Below, in pieces: positions 28,245-37,113 of a DNA stretch of 64,000 nt. The stretch lies in the NCBI GenBank assembly GCA_030068525.1, contig JASJOS010000014.1, positions 124,001-188,000 of the forward strand, in the 5' to 3' direction. Under the pieces are notes generated by a model, which was given only the letters and a program-made list of their open reading frames with translations, ran no database searches and was not told the origin of the DNA. The DNA is from Xanthocytophaga flava (GTDB lineage: Bacteria > Bacteroidota > Bacteroidia > Cytophagales > 172606-1). Numbering within the stretch: position 1 is the stretch's first letter; the number at the start of each line of letters is the position of its first letter. Made by a program: the position numbers and the translations under genes.

Positions 28245-29552
28245 ATGTCTATTCAAACTATTGATAAATCATCCCTGGCAGAGCGGGTCATATCAACCTT
28301 TGATACTGTATCCAAACAAAATGCAGTAGTAACAGCCGTTCGTCTGGAAGCGCTAACCCGTTTTGAAACGCTGGGATTTCCATCGATTAAAAATGAAGAG
28401 TGGAAATATACCAACCTGAAACCGGTTGTCAATCAGGATTTTGTACCCAATGCAGTCGGAAATATATCCGCTGAACAACTACAGGATAGCATCATTCCTA
28501 CTGAAAAGGCAAGCATTTTGGTCTTTGTAAATGGTGCCTATCAGCCTGCCTTGTCTGTACTTACTCAGGAAGCTGAAGGTATTGTGGTAACTACCTTTAA
28601 GGAAGCTTTAAGCAAGTATCCGGAAATTGTGGAGGCTCACTTTGCTAAATATGCTGATTTCCAAAAAGATGCATTAACAGCAATGAACACAGCTTTTGCT
28701 GAAGATGGAGTATTTGCCTATGTGCCTGATAAGAAAGTACTGGAAGCCCCTGTATATGTGTATTTTATAAGTGATAGCCAGCAGGTTGCCCCGCTTTCCC
28801 AATTACGTAATCTGATTGTGGCAGGACGTAGCAGTCAGGCTAAGTTTGTAACCGCTTTTCATACCATTGGAGAGCTGCATAGCTTTACCAATGTGGTAAC
28901 AGAAATAGTGGTGGGGGAGAATGCTTCTGTAGAGCATTATATTTTGCAAAATGAAGCTGAACAAGCATATATTGTGGGTACTACACAGGCACAACTAGCA
29001 CGGGATTGCCATTTCACCTCCCATACTGTTTCACTGAATGGAGCCTTGATTCGTAATAACCTCAATATGGTGCTGGCCGGATCAAATATTGATGCCCATA
29101 TGTATGGATTGTATCTGTTGAATGGAAATTGCCATGTAGATAACCATACACTGGCAGACCATCAGCAGCCTAATTCTTTTAGTAATGAGTTGTATAAAGG
29201 TATTCTGGATGGGAAATCCACAGGAGTATTCAATGGAAAGATCTATGTGAAGCCAGATGCACAGAAAACCAATGCATTCCAGTCTAACCGGAATCTGGTT
29301 CTTTCCAAAGATGCGGCCATGAACACAAAACCTCAGCTGGAAATTTTTGCAGATGATGTCAAATGTTCACATGGTGCCACTGTAGGTCAGTTAGATGATG
29401 AAATGTTGTTTTACCTTCGGTCAAGAGGTATCGGCTTTGAAAGTGCCAGAGCATTGCTTATGCGTGCCTTTGCTGACGATGTACTGCAAAATATGACTTT
29501 GGAAGAGGTACATACACACGTGGATCGTTGGATTGCTGACCGATTCCTATAA
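28245..29552 (+). CDS. sufD: Fe-S cluster assembly protein SufD
   Basis: 435 residues. The N-terminal helical domain includes ETLGFPSIKNEEWKYTNLKP, typical of SufD. The C-terminal beta-helix domain (about 200-400) holds the conserved segments SHTVSLNGALIRNNLN, LADHQQPNSFSNELYKGIL and FADDVKCSHGATVGQLDDE, with the Cys and His implicated at the SufB-SufD interface. Together with SufB and SufC it forms the scaffold that builds nascent Fe-S clusters. A strong intrinsic terminator follows the gene, before sufS. Confidence 0.96.
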   Translation: MSIQTIDKSSLAERVISTFDTVSKQNAVVTAVRLEALTRFETLGFPSIKNEEWKYTNLKPVVNQDFVPNAVGNISAEQLQDSIIPTEKASILVFVNGAYQPALSVLTQEAEGIVVTTFKEALSKYPEIVEAHFAKYADFQKDALTAMNTAFAEDGVFAYVPDKKVLEAPVYVYFISDSQQVAPLSQLRNLIVAGRSSQAKFVTAFHTIGELHSFTNVVTEIVVGENASVEHYILQNEAEQAYIVGTTQAQLARDCHFTSHTVSLNGALIRNNLNMVLAGSNIDAHMYGLYLLNGNCHVDNHTLADHQQPNSFSNELYKGILDGKSTGVFNGKIYVKPDAQKTNAFQSNRNLVLSKDAAMNTKPQLEIFADDVKCSHGATVGQLDDEMLFYLRSRGIGFESARALLMRAFADDVLQNMTLEEVHTHVDRWIADRFL

Positions 29553-29564
29553 AATGATATATTG

Positions 29565-29598
29565 GTTCAACCGGAAACTTCCGGTTGAACTTGTTTTT
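29565..29598 (+). terminator. Intrinsic terminator between sufD and sufS
   Basis: GTTCAACCGGAA pairs exactly with TTCCGGTTGAAC (12 bp, tiny loop), followed by TTGTTTTT. Its position inside the operon suggests attenuation or a separate promoter for sufS. Confidence 0.8.
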
Positions 29599-29705
29599 AA
29601 TGGCTATAATGCCGGATGATTACATGCTAGAAAATCAGGTGTTGTAGTGAGGGAGTGCCTGTAAAAGGCTGTTTTTTATCTAGTATACTTTTCTATTTTG
29701 TTTTT

Positions 29706-30932
29706 ATGATCGCCACTTTTGATGTAATCGATATTCGGAAAGATTTTCCTATCCTGAACCAGACTATTCATGGTAAGCCACTGGTGTACTTTGATAATGC
29801 AGCAACCACCCAAAAGCCTTTATCTGTTATTGAAGCATTAAGCCAGTATTATATGGAGTTTAATGCCAATATTCATAGGGGTATACATACCTTGGCCGAG
29901 AGAGCGACTGCTGAGTATGAAGCTACCCGTGACAAGGCAAAGGATTTCATCAATGCAGCACAACGGGAAGAAATTGTTTTTACCCGAGGAACTACAGAAG
30001 GAATTAATCTGGTTGCTCAGACTTATGGACGCCAGAATCTGAAAGCTGGAGACGAAGTAATTATCTCAGGGATGGAACATCATTCGAATATTGTTCCTTG
30101 GCAGATGATTTGTGAAGAAAAAGGGGCAATACTCAGAGTAATACCTATCAATGAGCAGGGAGATTTGTTGATGGATGAGTACGAGAAACTGCTTTCTGAG
30201 AAAACAAAGATTGTGGCTGTTGTCTATGTTTCCAACAGCCTTGGAACGATCAATCCTGTAAAAGAGATTATTACCAAAGCACACCAGTATGGTGCTAAAG
30301 TGTTGATAGATGGCGCACAGGCTTCTGCCCACCTGGATATAGATGTACAGGATCTGGATGCGGACTTTTATGTGTTTTCTTCCCATAAAGTATATGGCCC
30401 AACCGGAGTAGGAGTTTTATATGGTAAAAGAGAACTGCTGGATGCTATGCCTCCTTATCAGGGTGGAGGGGAGATGATTCGGGAAGTATCTTTCGGCAAG
30501 ACAACGTATAATGATCTTCCTTATAAATTTGAGGCAGGTACACCTAATATTGCAGATACCGTTGCGTTTAAAGCTGCACTCGATTATGTAACTACTATTG
30601 GAAAATCTGTGATTGGTGAGTACGAACATGAATTGCTTACCTATGCAACGGAATCTTTACAGTCAATTGATGGTTTACAAATTATAGGGCAGGCAAAGGA
30701 AAAAATCAGTGTGATTTCATATGTTCTGGAAGGTATTCACCATCAGGATATAGGAATTATGCTGGATAATGATGGTATCGCAGTGCGGACAGGACATCAT
30801 TGTACTCAACCTCTGATGGATAGGTTCTGTATTCTGGGAACTTCCCGCGCGTCTTTTGCGATGTATAATACAAAAGAGGAGATTGATCGGTTAGTACAGG
30901 GCTTATATAAGATAAAGAAGAAATTGGGATAA
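29706..30932 (+). CDS. sufS: Cysteine desulfurase SufS
   Basis: 408 residues from ATG at 29706; an in-frame upstream extension is hydrophobic and not conserved in type. The PLP lysine is K228 in FSSHKVYGPTGVG, and the catalytic cysteine is C366 in RTGHHCTQPLMD, preceded by two His. DNAATTQKP and MEHHSNIVPWQ are also diagnostic of class II desulfurases. It releases sulfur from cysteine as persulfide and passes it to SufE, encoded 415 bases downstream. Confidence 0.97.
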   Translation: MIATFDVIDIRKDFPILNQTIHGKPLVYFDNAATTQKPLSVIEALSQYYMEFNANIHRGIHTLAERATAEYEATRDKAKDFINAAQREEIVFTRGTTEGINLVAQTYGRQNLKAGDEVIISGMEHHSNIVPWQMICEEKGAILRVIPINEQGDLLMDEYEKLLSEKTKIVAVVYVSNSLGTINPVKEIITKAHQYGAKVLIDGAQASAHLDIDVQDLDADFYVFSSHKVYGPTGVGVLYGKRELLDAMPPYQGGGEMIREVSFGKTTYNDLPYKFEAGTPNIADTVAFKAALDYVTTIGKSVIGEYEHELLTYATESLQSIDGLQIIGQAKEKISVISYVLEGIHHQDIGIMLDNDGIAVRTGHHCTQPLMDRFCILGTSRASFAMYNTKEEIDRLVQGLYKIKKKLG

Positions 30933-30946
30933 TAGCTTTTGGTTTT

Positions 30947-31291
30947 ATGTTCTTATACAAAACAAAGTGGACTGAAGCTGAAATCCTGACTACGTTTGAT
31001 GGCGATGATCTGATCTTTGAAACGTTGGATGGAGAGGCGAAATTTGTCATGAGGTATCTTGAATTTGAGGAATTAGCCAGAAGTTTGTTTGATTCGCACT
31101 TTACAAATAAGCAGTGTAAGTATATTCAGATAGTAAAAGAATGGAATGAGTGTATAGGTTTTAATGGAGTCGAAAATAAACATTCTGTAATAGAGGATAT
31201 TGCAGATACGATTGATGCATTAAGAACACTCAACTATAAAGAATTAGTGAATAAGTATTATGGAATGGAAAAAAGGATGCAGAAGCCCTAA
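30947..31291 (+). CDS. Unknown protein embedded in the suf operon
   Basis: 114 residues, 14 bases after the sufS stop, so coexpression is likely. Soluble, no signal peptide, mixed alpha/beta pattern with acidic patches (TTFDGDDLIFETLDGEA). It holds two Cys (in KQCKYIQ and NECIGF). I recognise no family. The position between sufS and sufE is unusual; it may be an insertion or a lineage-specific accessory factor. The clean frame and tight spacing support that it is real. Confidence 0.7.
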   Translation: MFLYKTKWTEAEILTTFDGDDLIFETLDGEAKFVMRYLEFEELARSLFDSHFTNKQCKYIQIVKEWNECIGFNGVENKHSVIEDIADTIDALRTLNYKELVNKYYGMEKRMQKP

Positions 31292-31347
31292 TTCCGTTTC
31301 TTACGGTGCATAGTTCAAAAGGAATTAAAATATATTTAGACTAGCAA

Positions 31348-31770
31348 ATGACAATAAACGAAATACAGGATGAGATCATTGATGAGTTTTCATTGTTTGA
31401 TGACTGGGAAGGTAAATATGATTATATCATTGATATAGGCAAAAAGTTACCACCACTTGATTCTCAGTATAAAACAGAAGAAAACATTATCAAAGGATGT
31501 CAGTCACGGGTGTGGTTACATGCAGAGATGCAGGATGATAAGGTTATGTTTCTGGGAGAGAGTGATGCTGTAATTGTAAAAGGGTTGATCGGACTGCTGA
31601 TTCGTGTTTTGTCCGGACACTCTCCGGAAGAAATAGCAAAGGCAGACCTGTATTTTATAGATCGTATTGGTATGGCACAACATCTGGCTCAAACACGGGC
31701 CAATGGCTTGTTTGCTATGCTGAAACAAATGAAACTATATGCTTTGGCCTATTCTACCATGAGTAATTAA
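31348..31770 (+). CDS. sufE: SufE-family sulfur acceptor
   Basis: 140 residues, the normal SufE length. The acceptor cysteine is C51 in ENIIKGCQSRVWL, the family signature, and FDDWEGKYDYIIDIGKKLPP near the N-terminus is also typical. SufE takes persulfide sulfur from SufS and boosts its turnover. Lies in the suf operon. Confidence 0.95.
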   Translation: MTINEIQDEIIDEFSLFDDWEGKYDYIIDIGKKLPPLDSQYKTEENIIKGCQSRVWLHAEMQDDKVMFLGESDAVIVKGLIGLLIRVLSGHSPEEIAKADLYFIDRIGMAQHLAQTRANGLFAMLKQMKLYALAYSTMSN

Positions 31771-31831
31771 ACCAACCACCAATGAGTAAGGAGAAATACA
31801 AGCTGTTTACTCACATACATTCTTTAAGAAT

Positions 31832-32143
31832 ATGGATGACAATGATTTAAAGGAACAAGTAGTACAGGCATTAAAGTCAGTATATGATCCGGAAATCCCT
31901 GTAGATATTTACGAACTGGGTCTGATCTATGATATAAAGATATACCCTGTTAATAATGTATATGTACAAATGACCCTTACCTCTCCGTCTTGTCCTTCGG
32001 CTGGTACAATTCCTACGGAAGCGGAACAACGGATACGTGAGATTGAAGGAGTCAATGACGTGCAGGTGGAACTCACTTTCGATCCTCCTTACTCACAGGA
32101 TATGATGTCTGAGGTAGCCAAACTGGAACTAGGCTTTATGTAA
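31832..32143 (+). CDS. SUF-associated DUF59/MIP18 protein (SufT-like)
   Basis: 103 residues of the MIP18 (DUF59) family: VYDPEIPVDIYELGLIYDI near 18, then MTLTSPSCPSAGTIP with the conserved Cys, and the closing VQVELTFDPPYSQDMM. In suf operons this protein (TIGR02945 type) helps cluster maturation or transfer. The position between sufE and a bacilliredoxin fits that role. Confidence 0.92.
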   Translation: MDDNDLKEQVVQALKSVYDPEIPVDIYELGLIYDIKIYPVNNVYVQMTLTSPSCPSAGTIPTEAEQRIREIEGVNDVQVELTFDPPYSQDMMSEVAKLELGFM

Positions 32144-32190
32144 TTTTATATAGTAAAGTAGAAACAACAATTAACCATTATTCATATATT

Positions 32191-32613
32191 ATGTATCCTG
32201 AACCATTAGTTGCTCCTATGCGTCAAGATTTGACCGTAGCGGGTTTTGAAGAATTGAAAACCCCTGAGGATGTAGTTAATACTTTGGAAAACCAGCAAGG
32301 TACTTTACTGGTAGTAGTAAACTCTGTATGCGGTTGCGCTGCGGGAGCTGCTCGTCCAGGTGTAAAACTGGCATTGGAAAGTAGCAGTGCAAAACCAGAC
32401 AAAATTGCTACTGTGTTTGCAGGAGTTGATACAGCTGCTACAGCAAAGGCTCGTGAATATTTTCTACCTTATCCTCCATCTTCTCCTTCTATCGCTTTGT
32501 TTAAGGATGGAGAACTGGTTCATTTTATTGAGCGTCATCACATTGAAGGCCGTAATGCAAAAATGATTGCTGACCATCTGGTAATGGCATTCGACGAGTT
32601 TTGCACTAAGTAA
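32191..32613 (+). CDS. BrxA/BrxB-type bacilliredoxin
   Basis: 140 residues. The thioredoxin-fold active site is VNSVCGCAAGAARPG with C47 and C49 in the CGC motif that defines YphP/YqiW bacilliredoxins. These reduce mixed disulfides with low-molecular-weight thiols, so the gene may protect thiols during Fe-S assembly. It is the last gene of the suf operon, ended by a perfect palindrome. The low-molecular-weight thiol in this organism is not shown by the sequence. Confidence 0.93.
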   Translation: MYPEPLVAPMRQDLTVAGFEELKTPEDVVNTLENQQGTLLVVVNSVCGCAAGAARPGVKLALESSSAKPDKIATVFAGVDTAATAKAREYFLPYPPSSPSIALFKDGELVHFIERHHIEGRNAKMIADHLVMAFDEFCTK

Positions 32614-32620
32614 TTTGTGA

Positions 32621-32676
32621 TTTTCCAAAAAAGAAAAGGGCTTACGATATCGTAAGCCCTTTTCTTTTTTGGAAAA
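32621..32676. terminator. Perfect 56-bp palindrome, bidirectional terminator
   Basis: The 28 bases at 32621-32648 are the exact reverse complement of 32649-32676 with no spacer; the centre reads CTTACGATATCGTAAG. A- and T-rich outer arms make it a strong terminator in both directions. Confidence 0.85.
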
Positions 32677-32834
32677 GGATTTTTCCGCTATTAAATATTA
32701 TTTATCTAATTCTTTCTTAGGCCCGGTTTTTGTGTTAATTTACAAAACCAGAGAAATTCTACTAATTGATAAAGCCACCAGCCATACATCGCTTTTAGTA
32801 AATTCGAACAATATCCAAATACAGATACGGGCAA

Positions 32835-34772
32835 GTGTACAGATTTATTGAAAACTATCTAGGAAGATTACTGATATTTTTCTGTTGTGCAGCATTCATA
32901 CATCCATGTATGGCACAGCAGGGAGACGCCGTTTCTACTATTGACTCATTAAATCAAAAGGGTGTACTTAAAGAATTACGTTTGGATAGTGCGGATCAGC
33001 ACAGAATAGATACGACACACTTATATAAGAAGCTAAAGAAAAAGATGGATAAGCATCGGCTTAGCCGGGCTGTATTTGAATTTTTGTTTCGTGACCCCTA
33101 TAGTCGAACCGTAAGTCGTACTCCTGCCTCTCCCATAGATCCTAATTGTGCATACGAAGGAAAGTTTATAGGTAATATTCAGATTCAGCGTCTGGACCCA
33201 TTTGGCCCTAGGGTAACAGACACTTTACGGACGCCTGCTAACTGGTTTGAGAAGGCAGGTAATGCTATGCATAGAGATACACGTGAATCTGTAATACGAA
33301 AGAGTCTGTTATTCCAGCATAAATATCCCTTCATCGCTTCTATGATTAGTGATAACGAACGGATTCTACGTTTGACTCCCAATCTTTTGGATGCCAGGAT
33401 TTATGCTATTCCTCGTAAAGGTAGTGCCGATACCGTGGATATTTTGGTAGTAACTCAGGATGTATGGTCCATCAATGGTAGCATTGATACGGATTTTCAA
33501 CAGAATGTAGGAGTTAATGTAGATGATCTGAACTTTCTTGGATTAGGACATGAAAAAGCAGTGGGTGTTTCCTACAATATGTCACCCCATCCGTATTATC
33601 ATAAGCCAAAAGGCTGGAGTATTCAGAGCCTTTACCGGATACCTTATATTGGGAAAACGTTTATTACTGGTACCTTACAATATATAAATAGCTGGAATCA
33701 GGAAAGGTATGCATTAGTAGGACAACGCAACTTTCTAACACCTTCTATGAAATATGCAGGAGGTTTGGAGCTAAGCAGAAATAGGATATTTGTAGAAGTT
33801 GATCCGTATGTAAGAGATTCAACAGTATTTCCTGTTGGGTATGATTATGCGGATATTTGGCTGGGACGTTCATTCCGGACACAGTGGGCAGGAGAACGTA
33901 CGCGTATGATTTTAGCTGCCAGAGTAATTGGCAACCGTTATTGGGAGCGTCCGGAGGTTCGATCAGACACAAACCAACTGTATGAACATAGATGGTTAAA
34001 TCTGTATAGTATTGGCTTCTCAACACGTAATTATTTACGAGATGTGTTGATTTACGGTTTTGGACGAACCGAGGATGTACCGTATGGAAGCATGGTGTCT
34101 TTCACTACTGGTATGGAAAGACGAGAATTTGGTGTTCGGAGTTATATAGGGATGAAGGCTGCTCATGGGCAATACTTCCAACGTTTTGGTTATCTGCTTC
34201 TTAGCTTTAATGCAGGTAGTTATATACACAAAGGATTATGGGAGCAGGGAGTATGGAGAGGAGAAGTAAATTATTTTAGCCGCTTGCTTCCTGTAGGAAC
34301 ATCTCAACTACGCCAATTTGTGCATTTACGTTATACAAGAGGATTCGGACGGTTTAATGGGGAGTATATTGATATAAATAATTCAAATGGAATCAGAGGA
34401 ATTTCCAATGTAGGACTGCGGGGACAACAAAGCATGGTGTTGAATATGGAAACAGTTCTGTTTACTCCCTTGAATATATTAGGTTTTCAGATAGCTATGT
34501 TTGGATATGTAGATCTTGGCTGGATAGGTACCAGTAGTAGGGAAGTTGTAGATACACCCCTTTATCAGGGATACGGAATAGGAATACGCTTACGCAATGA
34601 AAATCTTACCTTCAATACCTTCCAGTTCAGAATTGGCTTTTATAATGGCTTTTCAGGTTTGATTTCCCCTTTCCGGACTGAGTTTTCCGAGATACCCCGA
34701 AGCCGGTTAACAGATTTTGATATCAGCGCTCCTGAAGTCGTCCCATTTGGAAAGATAGGGATACAACAATGA
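32835..34772 (+). CDS. Omp85/BamA-like outer-membrane beta-barrel protein
   Basis: 645 residues with a GTG start; the signal peptide (ending PCMAQQ, about 1-28) supports it. After a basic linker come POTRA-like regions (EGKFIGNIQIQRLDPFG, then DTVDILVVTQDVWSING) and from about 215 a barrel of alternating hydrophobic strands rich in Tyr, Gly and Arg. It is weaker than canonical BamA and is probably one of the many Omp85-like paralogues of Bacteroidota. Function may be protein or lipid insertion into the outer membrane. No partner lies beside it. Confidence 0.7.
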   Translation: MYRFIENYLGRLLIFFCCAAFIHPCMAQQGDAVSTIDSLNQKGVLKELRLDSADQHRIDTTHLYKKLKKKMDKHRLSRAVFEFLFRDPYSRTVSRTPASPIDPNCAYEGKFIGNIQIQRLDPFGPRVTDTLRTPANWFEKAGNAMHRDTRESVIRKSLLFQHKYPFIASMISDNERILRLTPNLLDARIYAIPRKGSADTVDILVVTQDVWSINGSIDTDFQQNVGVNVDDLNFLGLGHEKAVGVSYNMSPHPYYHKPKGWSIQSLYRIPYIGKTFITGTLQYINSWNQERYALVGQRNFLTPSMKYAGGLELSRNRIFVEVDPYVRDSTVFPVGYDYADIWLGRSFRTQWAGERTRMILAARVIGNRYWERPEVRSDTNQLYEHRWLNLYSIGFSTRNYLRDVLIYGFGRTEDVPYGSMVSFTTGMERREFGVRSYIGMKAAHGQYFQRFGYLLLSFNAGSYIHKGLWEQGVWRGEVNYFSRLLPVGTSQLRQFVHLRYTRGFGRFNGEYIDINNSNGIRGISNVGLRGQQSMVLNMETVLFTPLNILGFQIAMFGYVDLGWIGTSSREVVDTPLYQGYGIGIRLRNENLTFNTFQFRIGFYNGFSGLISPFRTEFSEIPRSRLTDFDISAPEVVPFGKIGIQQ

Positions 34773-34829
34773 TATAATCAGGCTTTCTCCTTATAGAATG
34801 GCACTATTTGTGTAGACGCACTGCTTACT

Positions 34830-35531
34830 ATGTGGTTCCAGTTCTACACTTTTTTTAAACGTATGCGTCTGACTATACACAAGCCCTTCGGGAAGGGTTT
34901 GGCTGACCAGGAAGTAAAAATTTCCATTTGTGATACTAATCCGGATATTGCACAGATTTTTGCAGAAGTATTTGCAGATGAGAAGCGTATTGAGGTTATA
35001 CAGGGAAATATATTGAATCTGACTGCTGATGCATTGGTTAGTCCTGCCAATAGCTTCGGTGATATGAGTGGAGGACTAGATAAAGTAATAGATGATTTTT
35101 ATAATGGAGAGGCTCAACGGAAGGCTCAACAATACATTCGTCATCACTACTTTGGTGAACTTCCAGTTGGAATGGCAGGTATTCTGGAAATGAAAAAACA
35201 ACCCTATCCTCATCTGATTATTGCACCTACTATGCGTATTCCTGGCAATGTCGGAAAGACTATCAATGCGTATCTCGCTATGAGAGCCATTCTTCAGGCT
35301 GTTTTGATACATAATTTCAACCATGAAGAAAAAATACGTCATATCGCGCTTCCGAGCCTTTGTACAGGAATAGGTGGAATGCCCTACCAGGAAGCTGCCG
35401 AACAGATGTTTACAGCTATACATTCCATTCTGGATGAGGACTGGAAACTGGTGGTACATCCGGCTATGGCTCCTTACGCTTTGGGACCCCGTTGGGCATT
35501 GTCAGAAAAGATGAATAAATTCAAGCCATAA
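34830..35531 (+). CDS. Macrodomain protein (ADP-ribose-binding type)
   Basis: 233 residues; ATG at 34863 is an alternative start 11 codons later. The macrodomain starts near residue 50: VIQGNILNLTADALVSPANSF with the adenine-contact Asp/Asn region, then GDMSGGLDKVIDDFY for the phosphate loop, and LPSLCTGIGGMPYQEAA near 180 as the second glycine-rich loop. Macrodomains bind or hydrolyse ADP-ribose derivatives. The N-terminal 45 residues are extra. The biological target is unknown. Confidence 0.85.
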   Translation: MWFQFYTFFKRMRLTIHKPFGKGLADQEVKISICDTNPDIAQIFAEVFADEKRIEVIQGNILNLTADALVSPANSFGDMSGGLDKVIDDFYNGEAQRKAQQYIRHHYFGELPVGMAGILEMKKQPYPHLIIAPTMRIPGNVGKTINAYLAMRAILQAVLIHNFNHEEKIRHIALPSLCTGIGGMPYQEAAEQMFTAIHSILDEDWKLVVHPAMAPYALGPRWALSEKMNKFKP

Positions 35532-35592
35532 ATAGCTACTATAAGCTATTTGGACAATTTTACCATTCAGAAAACCTACCTGCTTACATTTC

Positions 35593-36057
35593 ATGGAAAA
35601 AGTTATTGATGTTATAAAGACCTCCCGAAGAAATTTTATCAAACTGATAGATGGACTATCACTGGATACCTTAAATGAGATCCCTGCTGGATTTAACAAT
35701 AATCTTGTCTGGCATCTGGGACATCTGGTAGCAAGCCAGCAAATTCTATGTTACCAGTTTGCCAATCAGAAGCCACTGATTGAAGAAAAATACATTTTGA
35801 AGTATAAGAATGGGACCAAACCCGAAGCCTATATTGATCAGGAAGAGTTTGATATTCTGAAAAACTACTTCACAACACTAATTGATCAATTAGAAAAAGA
35901 CCTTTCAACCAATCTGTTTGACAACTATAATTCCTATGTTTCTCCAACCTATGGAATTGAAATCCGAAATATCACGGATGTAGTCAAATACGTTTCTTTT
36001 CATGAAGGATTTCATTTGGGCTATGCAACAGCCATCAGACGACTGGTGAGAAAATAA
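35593..36057 (+). CDS. DinB-family protein
   Basis: 154 residues, a four-helix DinB/YfiT-like protein. The metal-binding His are visible in NNLVWHLGHLVASQ near 44-57 and HEGFHLGY near 140. Bacteroidota DinB proteins are putative metal-dependent thiol transferases or of unknown role. The protein is soluble. An inverted element lies just downstream. Confidence 0.85.
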   Translation: MEKVIDVIKTSRRNFIKLIDGLSLDTLNEIPAGFNNNLVWHLGHLVASQQILCYQFANQKPLIEEKYILKYKNGTKPEAYIDQEEFDILKNYFTTLIDQLEKDLSTNLFDNYNSYVSPTYGIEIRNITDVVKYVSFHEGFHLGYATAIRRLVRK

Positions 36058-36068
36058 CTATATGTCTC

Positions 36069-36191
36069 GAAGCTGTTTTAAAATAATTGGGGACTAAAAA
36101 AGGCATTGAAAAAGTTGAGTTTTTGTTGTGTCCAAACTTCAAAAACGACTATTCGATACCTTTTTTCTTCTCTCTCTATTAAAACAGCTTC
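36069..36191. repeat. Imperfect inverted-repeat element (MITE-like)
   Basis: GAAGCTGTTTTA at 36069-36080 is the exact reverse complement of TAAAACAGCTTC at 36180-36191. Inside, AAAAAAGG-A(T)GAA segments and GTTTTTG also align between the two arms, so the whole 123 bases folds into a long imperfect hairpin. No coding capacity and no obvious target duplication. Confidence 0.5.
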
Positions 36192-36283
36192 TAAGAATTT
36201 GTACAAAGTATCCCATTATTTCTATTACATATACACAATGTCACGATTTGAATCTTTCAGCGTATAAGATCTGAAAAAAGGAA

Positions 36284-37060
36284 ATGATTTATAGTAATCA
36301 GGACGTAATGCCCGAAAAACTGACCGGATCAGTCTTGTATTCGGATTCTTCATTTGCTATTGAACTTAGAAAGTATCCCAAAGGATATTCGATGCCAGCA
36401 CATACTCATGATTACCTTACCATAAGTTTATTATTGCACGGTAATTTGGTCGAAGATAGTGACAACGGAAGTGTTCAGCCCTATTCCGGTTTTCTATCTA
36501 TCAAACCTCAGAATGTTCTACATAGTGATGTGTTTGTAAACGATTGCATTTTTTTATCGCTTAAGGTATTTGATCCTTGTTATTACCATCTCAACTTTCG
36601 CGACTGGCGGTGGCTTTTTCCCAGCGGATTTATTTCATATCTGATTCCGATTATTCATGGACATGACAAAAAGCAATCCATTCATACTATGAAAGACTTT
36701 CTCTATAAAATGGAACAAGCAGAACGCTTGCCTATACCACAGTGGCTTTTGCAAGTGCATACAATTGTTTGTGTTCATTATAGAGAGTCGTTTCAGATAA
36801 AAGATATTGCTCGGGAGGTAGGAAAACATCCCTTTTATCTTGGTCGCACATTTGAACGGTTTTATGGATCTGACATCATATCCTACAGGCAAAATCTTCG
36901 GTTACACCATGCCTTATCTGATGCTGTCATCCATCCTGATAAGACATTTGCCGAAATAGCATATGAGCACGGTTTCTCCGATCAAAGTCATTTCACACGT
37001 GAAGTCAAAAAAGTGCTTGCAATATCCCCTAAAAAAGCAAAATCATTTTTGAAAGTTTGA
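36284..37060 (+). CDS. AraC-family transcriptional regulator
   Basis: 258 residues. An N-terminal cupin-like sensor (MPAHTHDYLTISLLLHGNL near 30) precedes the AraC domain (about 155-258), with HTH one as IKDIAREVGKHPFYLGRTFE and the signature FAEIAYEHGFSDQSHFTREV followed by ISPKKAK. The serine hydrolase starts 53 bases after its stop. This is the third AraC-type/hydrolase pairing in the window. Confidence 0.92.
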   Translation: MIYSNQDVMPEKLTGSVLYSDSSFAIELRKYPKGYSMPAHTHDYLTISLLLHGNLVEDSDNGSVQPYSGFLSIKPQNVLHSDVFVNDCIFLSLKVFDPCYYHLNFRDWRWLFPSGFISYLIPIIHGHDKKQSIHTMKDFLYKMEQAERLPIPQWLLQVHTIVCVHYRESFQIKDIAREVGKHPFYLGRTFERFYGSDIISYRQNLRLHHALSDAVIHPDKTFAEIAYEHGFSDQSHFTREVKKVLAISPKKAKSFLKV

Positions 37061-37113
37061 TCTGTTCTATTTTCGCGTCATTGAAAAAAGTAAGATTGCG
37101 CAAAAATAGAATT

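Noticed and set aside
30066-30629. Antisense frames over sufS
   Set aside because: sufS is fully supported by motifs; the antisense frames lack any.
32669-32851. 60-codon frame before the Omp85-like gene
   Set aside because: It starts inside the suf palindrome and overlaps the signal-peptide start of the real gene.
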